Below, piece after piece: positions 26,529-38,537 of a DNA stretch of 64,000 bases. The DNA is taken from contig CAVYNB010000007.1 in assembly GCA_963769745.1 (NCBI GenBank), positions 1 to 64,000 on the forward strand, given 5' to 3'. The translations under genes and the position numbers were made by a program. Source of the DNA: JALORV01 sp963769745. GTDB taxonomy: Bacteria; Pseudomonadota; Gammaproteobacteria; Burkholderiales; Burkholderiaceae_F. Every line of letters begins with the position of its first letter. The stretch's first letter is position 1. The notes below the pieces were generated by a model that did not search any database, had not been told where the DNA came from, and saw only the letters and a list, made by a program, of their open reading frames with translations.

Positions 26529-27794
26529 ATGTCGGACAAGAAGGGTTCCAGCGAAAAGCTTCTCTACTGTTCCTTCTGCGGGAAGAGTCAGCACGAGGTC
26601 AAGAAGCTAATCGCCGGCCCGTCGGTGTTCATCTGCGACGAGTGCATCGATCTTTGCAACGACATCATCCGTGACGAGACGACGTCGGATGCCGGCACTG
26701 CCGGCGCCAAGTCGGACCTGCCCACGCCGCGCGAGATCGGCGGCATCCTCGACCAGTACGTGATCGGCCAGGACAAGGCCAAGCGCATCCTGTCGGTCGC
26801 CGTCTACAACCACTACAAGCGGCTCAAGCACCTCGGTTCGAAGGACGACATCGAGCTCGCCAAGAGCAACATCCTGCTGATCGGGCCGACCGGCTCGGGC
26901 AAGACGCTGCTGGCCCAGACGCTGGCGCGGCTGCTCAATGTCCCGTTCGTGATCGCGGACGCGACCACGCTGACCGAAGCGGGATACGTCGGCGAGGACG
27001 TCGAGAACATCATCCAGAAGCTGCTGCAGAACTGCAATTACGAAGTCGAGAAGGCGCAGAAGGGCATCGTCTACATCGACGAGATCGACAAGATCTCGCG
27101 CAAGAGCGACAACCCCTCCATCACGCGCGACGTCTCGGGCGAGGGCGTACAGCAGGCGCTGCTCAAGCTGATCGAGGGCACGATTGCATCGGTGCCGCCG
27201 CAGGGCGGCCGCAAGCATCCGAACCAGGACTTCGTCCAGATCGACACGACCAATATCCTGTTCGTCTGTGGCGGCGCCTTCGACGGTCTGGAAAAGATCA
27301 TCCGCAGCCGATCGGAAAAAAGCGGCATCGGCTTCGGCGCAACCGTCACCAGCGCCAGCGAGCGCGCCGTCGGCGACCTGCTGCGTGATGTCGAGCCGGA
27401 AGACCTCATCAAGTTCGGGCTCATCCCCGAGCTGGTGGGCCGGTTGCCGGTCATCGCGACCCTGGATGAACTGGGCGAGGATGCACTGGTCGAGATACTG
27501 GTCGCACCCAAGAATGCCCTGGTCAAGCAGTTCCAGCGACTGTTCCTCATGGAGGGCGTCGAACTCGAGGTACGGCCTGACGCGCTCAAGGCGATCGCGC
27601 GTAAGGCGATCAAGCGCAAGACCGGTGCGCGCGGACTGCGTTCGATCGTCGAGGGCATCCTGCTCGACGTCATGTACGACCTGCCCAGCACCAAGAACGT
27701 CGTCAAGGTGGTCGTCGACGAGAACACGATCGGCGGCGGCAAGCCCCTGCTCATGTACGCCGACCAGCCCAAGGTTGCCGGGGCGCCGCGGTAG
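26529..27794 (+). CDS. clpX: ATP-dependent Clp protease ATP-binding subunit ClpX
   Basis: A 421-residue AAA+ unfoldase. The N-terminal zinc-binding domain has C14-X2-C17 and C36-X2-C39. The AAA+ core shows Walker A GPTGSGKTLLAQ, the pore motif GYVGEDVE, Walker B IVYIDEIDKI and sensor II GARGLRSIVEGIL near the C-terminus. It recognises tagged or adaptor-delivered substrates and feeds them to ClpP. It is intact, with no frame problem. The gap to lon (142 bases) contains a heat-shock-like promoter. Confidence 0.98.
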   Translation: MSDKKGSSEKLLYCSFCGKSQHEVKKLIAGPSVFICDECIDLCNDIIRDETTSDAGTAGAKSDLPTPREIGGILDQYVIGQDKAKRILSVAVYNHYKRLKHLGSKDDIELAKSNILLIGPTGSGKTLLAQTLARLLNVPFVIADATTLTEAGYVGEDVENIIQKLLQNCNYEVEKAQKGIVYIDEIDKISRKSDNPSITRDVSGEGVQQALLKLIEGTIASVPPQGGRKHPNQDFVQIDTTNILFVCGGAFDGLEKIIRSRSEKSGIGFGATVTSASERAVGDLLRDVEPEDLIKFGLIPELVGRLPVIATLDELGEDALVEILVAPKNALVKQFQRLFLMEGVELEVRPDALKAIARKAIKRKTGARGLRSIVEGILLDVMYDLPSTKNVVKVVVDENTIGGGKPLLMYADQPKVAGAPR

Positions 27795-27871
27795 TCCGGT
27801 GCCGTCAGGCGTCCCGGGCCGCGATGATGCTCATCGCGTGCTAGATTGAAACGCACCGAAGATTCAGCGGG

Positions 27872-27899
27872 CTTGCTTTGCCCCGGCCCGGACCCATAT
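27872..27899 (+). promoter_or_regulatory. Candidate sigma-32 heat-shock promoter of lon
   Basis: CTTGCTT (27872-27878) and ACCCATAT (27892-27899) are spaced by 13 bases. This resembles the RpoH consensus CTTGAAA-N13-15-CCCCATNT, with good agreement in -10 and partial agreement in -35. It is 38 bases before the lon ATG. Confidence 0.45.
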
Positions 27900-27936
27900 G
27901 CCTCGCTGAACCTTCCTTATTGAGGGACAAATCCCT

Positions 27937-30349
<2,413 letters not shown>

Positions 30350-30358
30350 CACAGATGC

Positions 30359-30387
30359 AGTGTGCGCCCGCAGCGCGGGCGCACACT
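30359..30387 (+). terminator. Perfect 13-bp hairpin after lon
   Basis: AGTGTGCGCCCGC-AGC-GCGGGCGCACACT is a perfect inverted repeat nine bases past the lon stop. It lacks an immediate T-run, so it may block exonucleases or act as a weak terminator before the hupB promoter. Confidence 0.6.
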
Positions 30388-30434
30388 GTTCATCGCATTG
30401 CTCGGTTCAGAGCAAAAAAATCGTTTGCTTCTGC

Positions 30435-30463
30435 TTGACACTGCTATACGAGCGATGTTGAAT
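30435..30463 (+). promoter_or_regulatory. Sigma-70 promoter of hupB
   Basis: A perfect TTGACA (30435-30440) and TTGAAT (30458-30463) are separated by 17 bases, giving a leader of about 100 bases before the GTG start of hupB. The -10 matches four of six positions. Confidence 0.6.
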
Positions 30464-30571
30464 AGCCTTCCACTTTTCCGAAGCGCGCCCTCGGCCGACA
30501 AAAAGAAAAATATCGCTGCGACGGCTGCCACGCGCGGACATCTCGAAGACCAGTTGAAAGAGGGGGTTTAA

Positions 30572-30844
30572 GTGAACAAAACAGAACTGATCGACCACAT
30601 CGCCAAACAAGCAGACATTTCAAAGGCGGCGGCAGGTCGAGCCCTCGAAGCGATCGTCGGTGGCATCCGCGGCAGCCTCCGCAAGGGTAACTCGGTGACG
30701 CTCGTCGGCTTCGGGACATTCACCGTCGGCAAGCGCGCTGCGCGCACGGGTCGCAATCCGCGCACCGGCGACTCCATCAAGATCAAGGCTGCGAAAGTGC
30801 CGAAGTTCCGTCCTGGCAAGGCCCTCAAAGATTCGTTAAACTAG
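30572..30844 (+). CDS. hupB: DNA-binding protein HU-beta
   Basis: A 90-residue nucleoid protein of the HU/IHF family. It starts MNKTELIDHIAKQADISKAAAGRAL, has the core VTLVGFGTFTVGKRAARTGRNPRTG with the DNA-intercalating beta-arm (NPRTGDSIKIKA), and ends RPGKALKDSLN. The start is GTG at 30572, with AGAGGGGG about ten bases upstream. HU bends DNA and compacts the chromosome as a dimer. It lies between lon and the tRNA pair, exactly as in other Betaproteobacteria, with its own promoter. Confidence 0.97.
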   Translation: MNKTELIDHIAKQADISKAAAGRALEAIVGGIRGSLRKGNSVTLVGFGTFTVGKRAARTGRNPRTGDSIKIKAAKVPKFRPGKALKDSLN

Positions 30845-30952
30845 CGGGCTTCGCAGCCAAGCAGCCGTCGCAGCAAGGTCGTAGCAAGTAGCCACCGTCA
30901 TTGCCGGAGCAGGGTTTCGCTCCAGTCAGATTGTGGAAGTACGGGCGCGCTG

Positions 30953-31028
30953 GGGTGCTTAGCTCAGCTGGTAGAGCGGCGCCCTTACAAGGCGTAGGTC
31001 GGGAGTTCGAGCCTCTCAGCACCCACCA
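30953..31028 (+). tRNA. tRNA-Val (TAC)
   Basis: A 76-base tRNA with acceptor GGGTGCT/AGCACCC, anticodon TAC at 30986-30988 in CCCTTACAAGG, an intact T-arm and an encoded CCA. A small hairpin (GGAGC...GCTCC at about 30906) lies upstream. Confidence 0.97.
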
Positions 31029-31071
31029 CCGAGCGACTTGGTGAAAATGCGAAGCAATGGCAGTTCGCGCG

Positions 31072-31148
31072 GGAGTGGTAGTTCAGTTGGTTAGAATACC
31101 GGCCTGTCACGCCGGGGGTCGCGGGTTCGAGTCCCGTCCACTCCGCCA
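31072..31148 (+). tRNA. tRNA-Asp (GTC)
   Basis: A 77-base tRNA with acceptor GGAGTGG/CCACTCC, anticodon GTC at 31106-31108 in CCTGTCACGCC, T-arm GGTTCGAGTCC and an encoded CCA. It is 43 bases after tRNA-Val and almost certainly co-transcribed with it. Confidence 0.97.
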
Positions 31149-31155
31149 CACGACG

Positions 31156-31181
31156 AAGGCGAACGCGAGTTCGCCTTTTTT
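31156..31181 (+). terminator. Rho-independent terminator of the tRNA-Val/Asp unit
   Basis: AAGGCGAAC-GCGA-GTTCGCCTT is a 9-bp stem (31156-31177) running into a T6 tract, directly after tRNA-Asp. Confidence 0.92.
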
Positions 31182-31247
31182 GTTGTCCGTCCAGCCTATC
31201 GGACTGTTGAAGTTCCAATGAAGCACGACTGAGGCACGAGTCCACCC

Positions 31248-33184
31248 ATGTTCGATTCGATCCGTTCGCATCGTCGCTGGCTGATGTTCTTCATGCTGGT
31301 GCTGATCTTCCCGTCGTTCGTCTTCTTCGGCATCCAGGGGTACAACAGCTTCATCGAGCAGGAAGGCGCGCTCGCCACGGTCGACGGCATGTCGATTACG
31401 CAGCGTGACTTCGAGGTCGCGCAACGCGACCGGGTCGAGCGGCTGCGCCAGCAGTTCGGGGCCGATTTCGACCCGAAGGTGCTCGACACGCAGGAAGGCC
31501 GGGCCTCGATCCTCGACGGGCTCGTCATCGACCGGGCGCTCACGCGCGAGGTCGAAAAGGGCAACCTGGTCGTGACCAACGACCGGTTGCGCGCAGGTCA
31601 TCGCCGGCATCCCGGCGTTCCAGGAAGACGGCAAGTTCAGCATCGAGCGCTATCGCGCCTACGTCACGGCGCAGGGGATGACCGAGCCCCAGTTCGAGGA
31701 GCGTGTGCGGGCTGACCTGCGCAAGCAGATGCTGGTGCAGGCCGTGCTCGAGTCCGCGATCGTGCCGACCCAGGTGGCCGAGCGCATCGACCGCGTGCTG
31801 CTGGAGACCCGCGAAGTCCGGGTACTGCCGATCCGCGCGGACGCGTTTCTGGCGAAGGTCACGGTCACGGACGCGCAGGTCGCCGAGTTCTATGAGAAAA
31901 ACCGCAAGGACTTCGAGACTCCGGAGAACGTCAAGGTCGAGTACCTTGTGCTCAGCGCCGATGCCATCGCTGGGGCCGCCGCCGGTGGCCGACGCCGACG
32001 TCAAGGCGTACTACGAGCAGAACAAGGGCCGCTACGGAGTGGAGGAGCAGCGGCGCGCAAGCCACATCCTGATTACTCCCGACGGTGGTGACAAGGCGGC
32101 CGCGCGCAAGAAGGCCGAGGGCATCCTCGCCACGCTCAAGGCCGCGCCGAACGACTTCGCGAAGATCGCCCGGGAGCAGTCGAAGGATCCGGGGTCGGCG
32201 GCCCAGGGCGGCGATCTCGGCTTCTTCGGCAAGGGCATGATGGTCAAGCCCTTCGAGGACGCAGCTTTCACTTTGAAGACTGGCGAAACGAGCGAGATCG
32301 TCGAGTCCGACTTCGGTTTTCACATCATCCGCGTCACCGAGGTCAAGCCGGCACAGGCCAAGCCGCTCGACGAAGTGCGCGCCGACATCGAGAAGGAACT
32401 GCGCACGCAGCAGGCGCAGAAGCGTTTCGCCGAGGCGGCCGAGCAGTTCACCAACCTGGTCTACGAACAGGCCGATTCGCTGCAGCCCGCGGCCGACAAG
32501 CTCGGCCTGAAGATTGCGACGCAGGACAACCTGACGCGCGCCGGGATGCCGGTCGCCAAGGACCAGCCGCAGGTGTTCACACCGCGCGTGATCGAGGCGC
32601 TGTTCTCGGAGGACTCACTGAAGAACCGGCGCAACACGCAGGCCATCGAGATCGCCGCGAACACGCTGGTGGCCGCGCGGGTGGTCGATCACCGGCCGGC
32701 CGCGGTACGCCCGCTCGACGAGGTCAAGGCAGCCATCCGGCAGCGGCTCGAGCGGCAGGAGGCGGCCGTGCTCGCGCGCAAGGCCGGCGAAGAACGCATC
32801 GTCGAACTCACCAAGCAGCCGACGGACACCGGCTTTTCGCCCGTACTCACGGTCTCGCGCCGCGCGCCGCAGGGTCTGCCGCCGAAGCTGCTGAATGAGG
32901 TCCTGCGCACGCAGTCCGACAAGCTGCCGCGCTTTGTCGGTGCCGAAATCGAAGGTTCCGGATTCCTGATCGCGCACGTGCTGTCGGCCAAGGAAGGCGC
33001 CGCACAGGATCCTGCGCAGCGCGATGCCGAGCGGCGCGCCCTCGCGCGCCAGGCCGCGGCAGCCGATGAGATCGCCTACGCCGAGGGACTACGTGCCCGT
33101 CACAAGGCAAAGGTCCTCAAGCCTGAATTCCAGCGCGAAGCCGCCAAGGCCGCCACTGCCGACACCAAGGCGGAGACGAAGTAG
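31248..33184 (+). CDS. ppiD: Periplasmic chaperone/peptidyl-prolyl isomerase PpiD (two frameshifts)
   Basis: An inner-membrane-anchored SurA-like chaperone. The N-terminal signal anchor is MFDSIRSHRRWLMFFMLVLIFPSFVFFGI. The SurA-N-like region follows (ITQRDFEVAQRDRVERLRQQFG), and the parvulin domain is complete (RRASHILIT...GGDLGFFGKGMMVKPFEDAAF...VESDFGFHIIRV). The frame is broken twice by one extra base, near 31593 (before QVIAGIPAFQEDGKF) and near 31975 (before PPVADADVKAYYEQN). Correcting both gives 644 residues, normal for PpiD. It follows the tRNA pair in the conserved order and converges on mnmH. Confidence 0.92.
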
Positions 33185-33211
33185 CGCTGCTGGCGGATCG
33201 CAGGCGGAATA

Positions 33212-33233
33212 CTGGCGGGCGTCACGCCGCCAG
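33212..33233. terminator. Hairpin between convergent ppiD and mnmH
   Basis: CTGGCGG/CCGCCAG forms a 7-bp stem with an 8-base loop that overlaps the mnmH stop. It has no T-run on either strand, so a terminator role is only possible. Confidence 0.3.
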
Positions 33234-34281
33234 CTCGCGTGCCGCGGCTTCAAACGCCGTGACCGCATCCGATGAAATGGCGAGGACGCGAGCGCTGGCG
33301 GCCTGCTTGAAGTTGCGATTGATCGACTTCAGGTAGGCCGGATCGTAGTGTTCGAGCAGCAGTTGCTCGACCATGCCGTCCCAGTCCCGTGACTGCGCCA
33401 GCGTCTTCCACCCGGCGATCCGCGCGTGCCCGTGCAATTCGACCAGGCAGTCGAGCTGGCTCATCAGGGTGTCCGGATCACGTTCGAAGTGCGCGTACTC
33501 GTCGCGCAGCAGCCGCACTCGCGCCTCGCGCGGCACCTCCAGCGTGATGCAGGGCGACTCGCGCATGCGTGCCAGCAGGGCATCCGGCACGCGCAGGCTG
33601 CCGACCTTGCGGCTCTCGGATTCGACGAAGACAGGACGCGCGGGATCGCATCGACGCAGCGTGTCCCACACCCGGGTCTCGAAGTGCTTCTGGCCGGGCT
33701 GGGGCTGCGACGGCAGTCCGCCCAGCACGGAGCCGCGGTGGCAGGCGAGCGCTTCGAGGTCGAGCACCTGCGCACCCTGCAGAACGAGTTGCTGCAGCAG
33801 GCGGCTCTTGCCGCTGCCGGTCGGGCCACAGATCACCTTGAATGACAGACGCTGCGGCAGGACATCGAGTTCGGCCATCACGGCGCGCCGATACGCGCGG
33901 TAGCCGCCGTCGAGCTGCAGGGCGCGCCATCCGACGCGGCCGAGGATGTGCGTCATCGCGCCGCTGCGATTGCCGCCGCGCCAGCAGTACACCAGCGGAT
34001 GCCAGTCGCGCGGCTTGTCCGCAAAGCTCTCCTCGAGGTGCCGTCGCAATGTTGCGCGAGACCAGGGCGGCTCCCCGACGGCGTGCCTCGAAGGACGATT
34101 GCTGGCGATCCATGGTGCCGACTTCCTTGCGCTCGGCATCAGACAGCACGGGGCAGTTGAGCGCGCCCGGCACATGGTCCTCGGCGTACTCGCTTTCACT
34201 GCGCACGTCGATGATCGTGTCGAAGCGGTCGAGTTCGCGCAATGCGTCGGACGCCGCGACGACATCGTGCTCGCGCCTCAT
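33222..34281 (-). CDS. mnmH: tRNA 2-selenouridine synthase (frameshifted)
   Basis: MnmH (SelU/YbbB) converts 2-thiouridine at the wobble position of certain tRNAs to 2-selenouridine, through a geranylated intermediate. The N-terminal rhodanese domain (FDTIIDVRSESEYAEDHVPGALNCP) has its catalytic cysteine in LVYCWRGGNRSG, and the C-terminal P-loop domain shows GPTGSGKSRLLQQL. One extra base at about 34041 shifts the frame between LVSRNIAT and HLEESFADKPRDW; without it the protein is 352 residues. The ATG at 34281 overlaps the tesA stop (ATGA). No selD is in the window, so selenophosphate supply must come from elsewhere. Confidence 0.9.
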
Positions 34282-34982
34282 CGCGGTTTCGCGGAAGGGC
34301 GCAGCAACGGACGCAGGTGCGGCCAGACGTTGTCGAGCATGCGCGACTGTGCGGCCTCGTTCGGGTGGATCCGGTCCGTCTGGAAGTACTCCAGCGATTC
34401 GGCGAAGCCGTCGAGCAGGAAAGGCGCAAGTGCCGCGCGCGAATCGCGCGCCACCGTCGAAAAGGTCTGGAAGAACTTGTCCGAGTAATCGCGCCCGTAG
34501 TTGGGCGGCACCCTGACGCCGACGAGAAGGACGGCTGCGCCGGCGGCCTGGCTGGCCTTCACCATGGCCGCAAGGTTGTCGCGCATCGTTGTCAGCGGCA
34601 ATCCGCGCAGGCCATCATTCGCGCCGAGTTCGAGAATCACGACGGCCGGGCGATGCTGCTTCAGCAGTTCGGGTAAACGAGTGCGACCTCCGCTCGTGGT
34701 TTCCCCGCTGATGCTCGCGTTGACGACCGTATAATCCGGCCCGCTGCTTCGCATGCGCTCGGACAGCAGCTGAACCCAGCCGCTTCCGCGTGGCAGCCCA
34801 TATTCCGCCGACAGGCTGTCTCCCACGACGAGTATCACCGGACGCGCCGCCGTGCGGCCAGGCGCGTCCGGTCCCTGCGCGAAGGCCGGACCTAGTGCAG
34901 CCGCCAGCGCGAGTGCCGGAAGCAGCGAGCGAAGGATGGCGAGGAAGTTTCTGCGCGAGGCAGAGGAGCAGGTGACGAACAT
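34278..34982 (-). CDS. tesA: Arylesterase / acyl-CoA thioesterase I-like SGNH hydrolase
   Basis: A periplasmic SGNH/GDSL hydrolase of about 234 residues. From the ATG at 34982 a signal peptide ends at GPAFAQ. The mature part shows block I VVGDSLSAEYGLP, block III LGANDGLRGLP and the catalytic DRIHPNE box (D and H), as in E. coli TesA. It hydrolyses acyl esters or thioesters. The start overlaps by about ten bases the start of the divergent YbbA-like gene (GTG 34972), so each promoter must lie inside the other's coding region. A longer start at 35009 is possible. It is coupled to mnmH downstream. Confidence 0.9.
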   Translation of the reverse strand: MFVTCSSASRRNFLAILRSLLPALALAAALGPAFAQGPDAPGRTAARPVILVVGDSLSAEYGLPRGSGWVQLLSERMRSSGPDYTVVNASISGETTSGGRTRLPELLKQHRPAVVILELGANDGLRGLPLTTMRDNLAAMVKASQAAGAAVLLVGVRVPPNYGRDYSDKFFQTFSTVARDSRAALAPFLLDGFAESLEYFQTDRIHPNEAAQSRMLDNVWPHLRPLLRPSAKPR

Positions 34983-35658
34983 CGCGGTGGAGGCCCAGGG
35001 CCTCGGCAAGGTCGTTCAGGATGCCACCGGCAGCCTGACGATTCTTGATGATATCAATCTGGCCATCGGCTCCGGTGAGACGGCGGCGATCGTCGGCGCT
35101 TCGGGGTCGGGCAAGTCGACCCTGCTCGGCCTGCTTGCGGGACTCGATGTCCCGACGTCCGGCCGTGTGCGCATCTTCGGCGAGGATATGTTCGCTCTCG
35201 ACGAGGACGGTCGAGCGGCATTGCGGGCACGCTCCATTGGCTTCGTGTTCCAGTCGTTCCAGCTGCTGCCGCACCTGACGGCGCTCGAAAACGTGCTGCT
35301 GCCGCTGGAACTGACCGGTCGATCGCCCGAAGGCGAGGAACCGGTCGCCGCGTCGCGCGCGCTGCTGGCGCGTGTCGGCCTGGCCGAGCGGCTCTCGCAT
35401 TACCCGAAGTACCTCAGTGGCGGCGAGCAGCAGCGCGTTGCGCTGGCGCGTGCCTTCGTGCTGCGGCCGCCCCTGCTGCTGGCCGACGAACCGACGGGCA
35501 GCCTCGACGCGCGCACGGGTGAAGCGGTGATCGACCTCATGTTCGAACTGAATCGCGAACGTGGGTCGACGCTGGTGCTCGTGACCCATGACGCGGACAT
35601 CGCGAGCCGGTGCGGGCGTCGGGTCGAACTCGCTGCCGGACGCGTCATCACGCACTGA
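34972..35658 (+). CDS. YbbA/LolD-like ABC transporter ATP-binding protein
   Basis: A MacB/LolD-type ABC ATPase of 228 residues from the GTG at 34972 (VTNIAVEAQGLGKVV), with AGAGGAG just upstream; longer frames start within tesA. Walker A VGASGSGKSTLLGLLAG, Q-loop FVFQSFQLLP, signature YLSGGEQQRVALARAF, Walker B LLLADEPTGSLD and the H-loop VTHD are complete. Divergence from tesA matches E. coli tesA/ybbA. There, ybbA is followed by the permease gene ybbP; here no permease follows and the next gene is convergent. So the partner must be encoded elsewhere or is lost. Confidence 0.88.
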   Translation: MTNIAVEAQGLGKVVQDATGSLTILDDINLAIGSGETAAIVGASGSGKSTLLGLLAGLDVPTSGRVRIFGEDMFALDEDGRAALRARSIGFVFQSFQLLPHLTALENVLLPLELTGRSPEGEEPVAASRALLARVGLAERLSHYPKYLSGGEQQRVALARAFVLRPPLLLADEPTGSLDARTGEAVIDLMFELNRERGSTLVLVTHDADIASRCGRRVELAAGRVITH

Positions 35659-35716
35659 CATGCGAACGCGGCATCAGAGCGGCCGCGAATCCGGACGCAA
35701 ATCCGGACGAGGACGA

Positions 35717-37202
35717 TCAAACGACGGGCGACGTGCGGCTGCGCGGCTGCCGACGCGCGCATCCGGCTCAGAACCTCGGCCGCTCGCGAGGCTACGTCGC
35801 TGGCCACCATGCCGACGTCGCCGGCGTCATCGGCAGCGCGTCCATGCAGCCATACCGCCGCCACGGCCGCGTCCCACGCGGCGACTCCCTGCGCCAGCAA
35901 CGCTCCAAGCATGCCGGCCAGCACGTCGCCGGTGCCCGCGGTCGCAAGCGCAGGTGAACCGGTGGAGTTGACCGCGTAGCGGCCGTCGGTGCCGGCGATC
36001 ACGCTGCCGGCGCCCTTGAGGATCGTGATCACATCGAATTCCCGCGACAGCCGCCGCGCTGCCGCGATGCGATCGTGCTGCACATCCAATGCACTGCACG
36101 CGAGCAGCCGCGCCGCTTCGAGCGGATGGGGCGTGAGGAGGGTCGCGGCGGACCGCTGGCGGACACGCTCCTTCAGGTCTTTGTCGGCGGCGACCAGGTT
36201 CAGTGCGTCGGCGTCGAGGACGATGGCAGCCTCGCGTTCGAGCGCATTGGTCAGCGACGTGCGGGCAGAGGTATCCGTGCCGAGCCCGCAGCCGACGACG
36301 AGCGCCTGCAGCTCGGTCAGCTCGCGCAGGCTGCGGAACATGAGTTCGGGCTGCAACGGGTCGACGCGCAGGTCGGGTGCTCCGATCGCATCGACGTAGA
36401 CGCGGCCCGCACCGAGCCTGAGTGCCGCGCGCCCGGCCAGCAGGGCCGCACCGACCATGCCGCGACCGCCGCCCACCACCACCACATTTCCGTAAGTTCC
36501 CTTGTGCGAGTCATGTCGGCGTGGCGTCAGCACGGCATGCAGGTCCGCTGCCGTGCTGAGCATGCCGTCGCTCGATCCGGCCACCGTGCCGAGGGAGTCG
36601 ACGGTGACGAGGCCGGCGGCATCGATGCCCGAGGCGGTATGCAGGCCCGGCTTGTCGCCGATGAACGTGATCGTCGCCGTGGCCCGGACGCCGGGGACGT
36701 CGCCCACCCAGGTTCCCGTGTCTGCGTTCAGTCCGCTCGGCACATCGATTGCATAGACCGCCTGCTGCCGGTTCATCCACGCGACGGCGTCGAGCTGAGG
36801 GCCGGAAAGCGGTCGCGCCAGGCCAATGCCGAACAGCGCGTCGACGACACCGCCAAAGCGCGAATCCGCTGGAATCTCGTGATGGACTTGCCCCCCGGCG
36901 GCAGTCCAACGAACGAACGCGGCACGCGCATCCTCCGCGGCGGGCTGCTCGAATCCCGGCAGGACGCAGAACACGTCGTGGCCGCGAGCACGCAGTTCGG
37001 CGGCAATCACGAAGCCGTCGCCGCCATTGTTGCCCGGACCACAGACGATGCAGAACGACGCCGGGGTGCCCGCGTGGCGCGCGGCGATCCAGTCGGCCGC
37101 AGCCTTTCCGGCACGTGCCATCAGTGTTCCGGGTGGGAGCTGCGCCTGCGCGGCGCGCTCGATCGCCCGCAGCTCGTCGATCAGGTAAAGCGGCGTGCCC
37201 AT
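35717..37202 (-). CDS. nnrD: Bifunctional NAD(P)H-hydrate epimerase / dehydratase
   Basis: The NAD(P)HX repair enzyme. The N-terminal YjeF_N epimerase domain has CIVCGPGNNGGDGFVIAAEL and YAIDVPSGLNADTG. The C-terminal ribokinase-like dehydratase domain has HKGTYGNVVVVGGGRGMVG, LLTPHPLEAARLL and the ATP/ADP loop GSPALATAGTGDVLAGMLGALLAQG. The open frame as given runs on to 35400, antisense through the YbbA-like gene with non-conserved sequence after about 35730. A one-base insertion near 35740 would restore a stop at 35717-35719 and 494 residues, which I prefer. It starts ten bases after the dadA stop. Confidence 0.85.
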
Positions 37203-37211
37203 GGGCGTAGG

Positions 37212-38477
37212 CTAGGCGGCTGCACCGGCGCAGGTACCTGTCCAGCGTCAAGCCATCGAGATCGATGGCGGGCTCGCGTGCAGCGATGACGTCGGCGACG
37301 ATGCGTGCCGAACCCATCGCCATGACCCAGCCGCTGGAGCCGTGCCCGGTGTTCAGGTAGAGGTTGCCGATCGGCGTGCGGCCGAGGACCGGTGGCCCGT
37401 CCGGCAGCATCGGTCGTGCACCGATCCAGAATTTTCCCTGGCGAAAGCTCGTGGCATACGGAAACCAGTCCTGTGCCACTTTAAGCAGCGTCCGCAAGGC
37501 GCTGTCGCGCAGCTCCATGCCGCGGGTGCCGAGCTCGGCGGTACCCGCGACGCGCAGGCGGTTGCCCAGGCGCGTGATTGCAACCTTGTACGTTTCGTCC
37601 ATCACGCTGATGAAGGGCGCATGCTCGAAGGCGGTGATGGTGGCGGTGGCAGAGTAGCCCTTGACGGCCAGCAGCGGCAGGCGGATGCCGATACGCTGCA
37701 GCAGCGACGCACTGTCGACTCCGCCCGCAAGGACATAGGCGTCGGCCCGCACCGGCCCGGCAGCGGTCTGAACCCTTTCGATGCGGCCCGGCGCCAGTTC
37801 GAAGCTCTGGACGTCGACGCCGAAGCGAAAGTCGACTCCTTCGCGTATGGCGATGTCCTTCAACTGATGTGCGAAGTAGGCGCAGTTGCCGGTCTCGTCG
37901 TCGGGCAAGTGCAGGCCGCCGGCCAGCGGCGTCGCCGCATGCAGCGCCGGCTCGAGTGCGCGGCACTGCGCTGAGTCCATCAGCAGATGACGAACGCCGA
38001 GCTCGCCGAGCAGCGCGCGCGTCGTGGTTGACGCCTCGACTTCCTGCTCGGTCCGAAACAGCTGCAGGTAGCCCGTGGCCTGTTCGTATTCCATCGTGTG
38101 CAGCGTGCGCAGCGGCGCGCAGTTCCGCCTGGCTGTAGAACGCCAGGCGCTGCATCCTGGCGCGGTTGCGCCGGTATCGCTCGAGGTCGCACTCGCGGAG
38201 CCAGCGTCGGAGCCAGCGCCATAAAGCAGGACTCGTGCGAGGGGCGGAAAACGACCGGAGCCTCCGGTCGCAGCAGATACGACAGCACCTTGCGCGGCAT
38301 GCCGGGCGATGCCCACGGGCCGACATAGCCCGGCGCCATCACGCCTGCGTTGGCAAAGCTCGCTTCCTGCGCGACGCCGGAGCGGCGCTCCAGCACGGTG
38401 ACATCGAAGCCTGCGCGACGAAGGGCATAAGCAGTGCAGACGCCGATGATGCCGGCACCTACCACGACGACGCGCAT
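37212..38477 (-). CDS. dadA: D-amino acid dehydrogenase small-subunit family FAD oxidoreductase (three frameshifts)
   Basis: A DAO-fold flavoenzyme that oxidises D-amino acids and passes electrons to quinone. The FAD fold MRVVVVGAGIIGVCTAYALRRAGFDVTVLE and the SFANAGVMAPGYVGPWASPGMPRKV loop typify DadA. The rest is read in other frames: SPALWRWLRRWLRECDLERYRR after about 38237, LHTMEYEQATGYLQLF after about 38116, and the end RPMLPDGPPVLGRTPIGNLYLNTGHGSSGWVMA. Each switch is explained by one extra base. A third near 37226 restores a TAG at 37212-37214, giving about 420 residues. It lies downstream of the TRAP operon on the same strand, separated by a hairpin. Confidence 0.88.
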
Positions 38478-38502
38478 TGAGTGGGCTTCTTCGAATTCGG
38501 GC

Positions 38503-38525
38503 GGCGCGCATTGTAGCTGCGCGCC
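38503..38525 (-). terminator. Hairpin between dctM and dadA
   Basis: GGCGCGCA-N7-TGCGCGCC is a perfect 8-bp stem in the 60-base gap after dctM. No U-tract follows on the minus strand. It may partly separate the TRAP operon from dadA. Confidence 0.4.
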
Positions 38526-38537
38526 GGAGCCGGTTGC

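Noticed and set aside
36511..38511. A 666-codon minus-strand frame that appears to fuse dadA and the nnrD region
   Set aside because: It joins the middle of dadA to an out-of-frame translation of the epimerase gene; conserved residues show two separate genes with single-base frameshifts.
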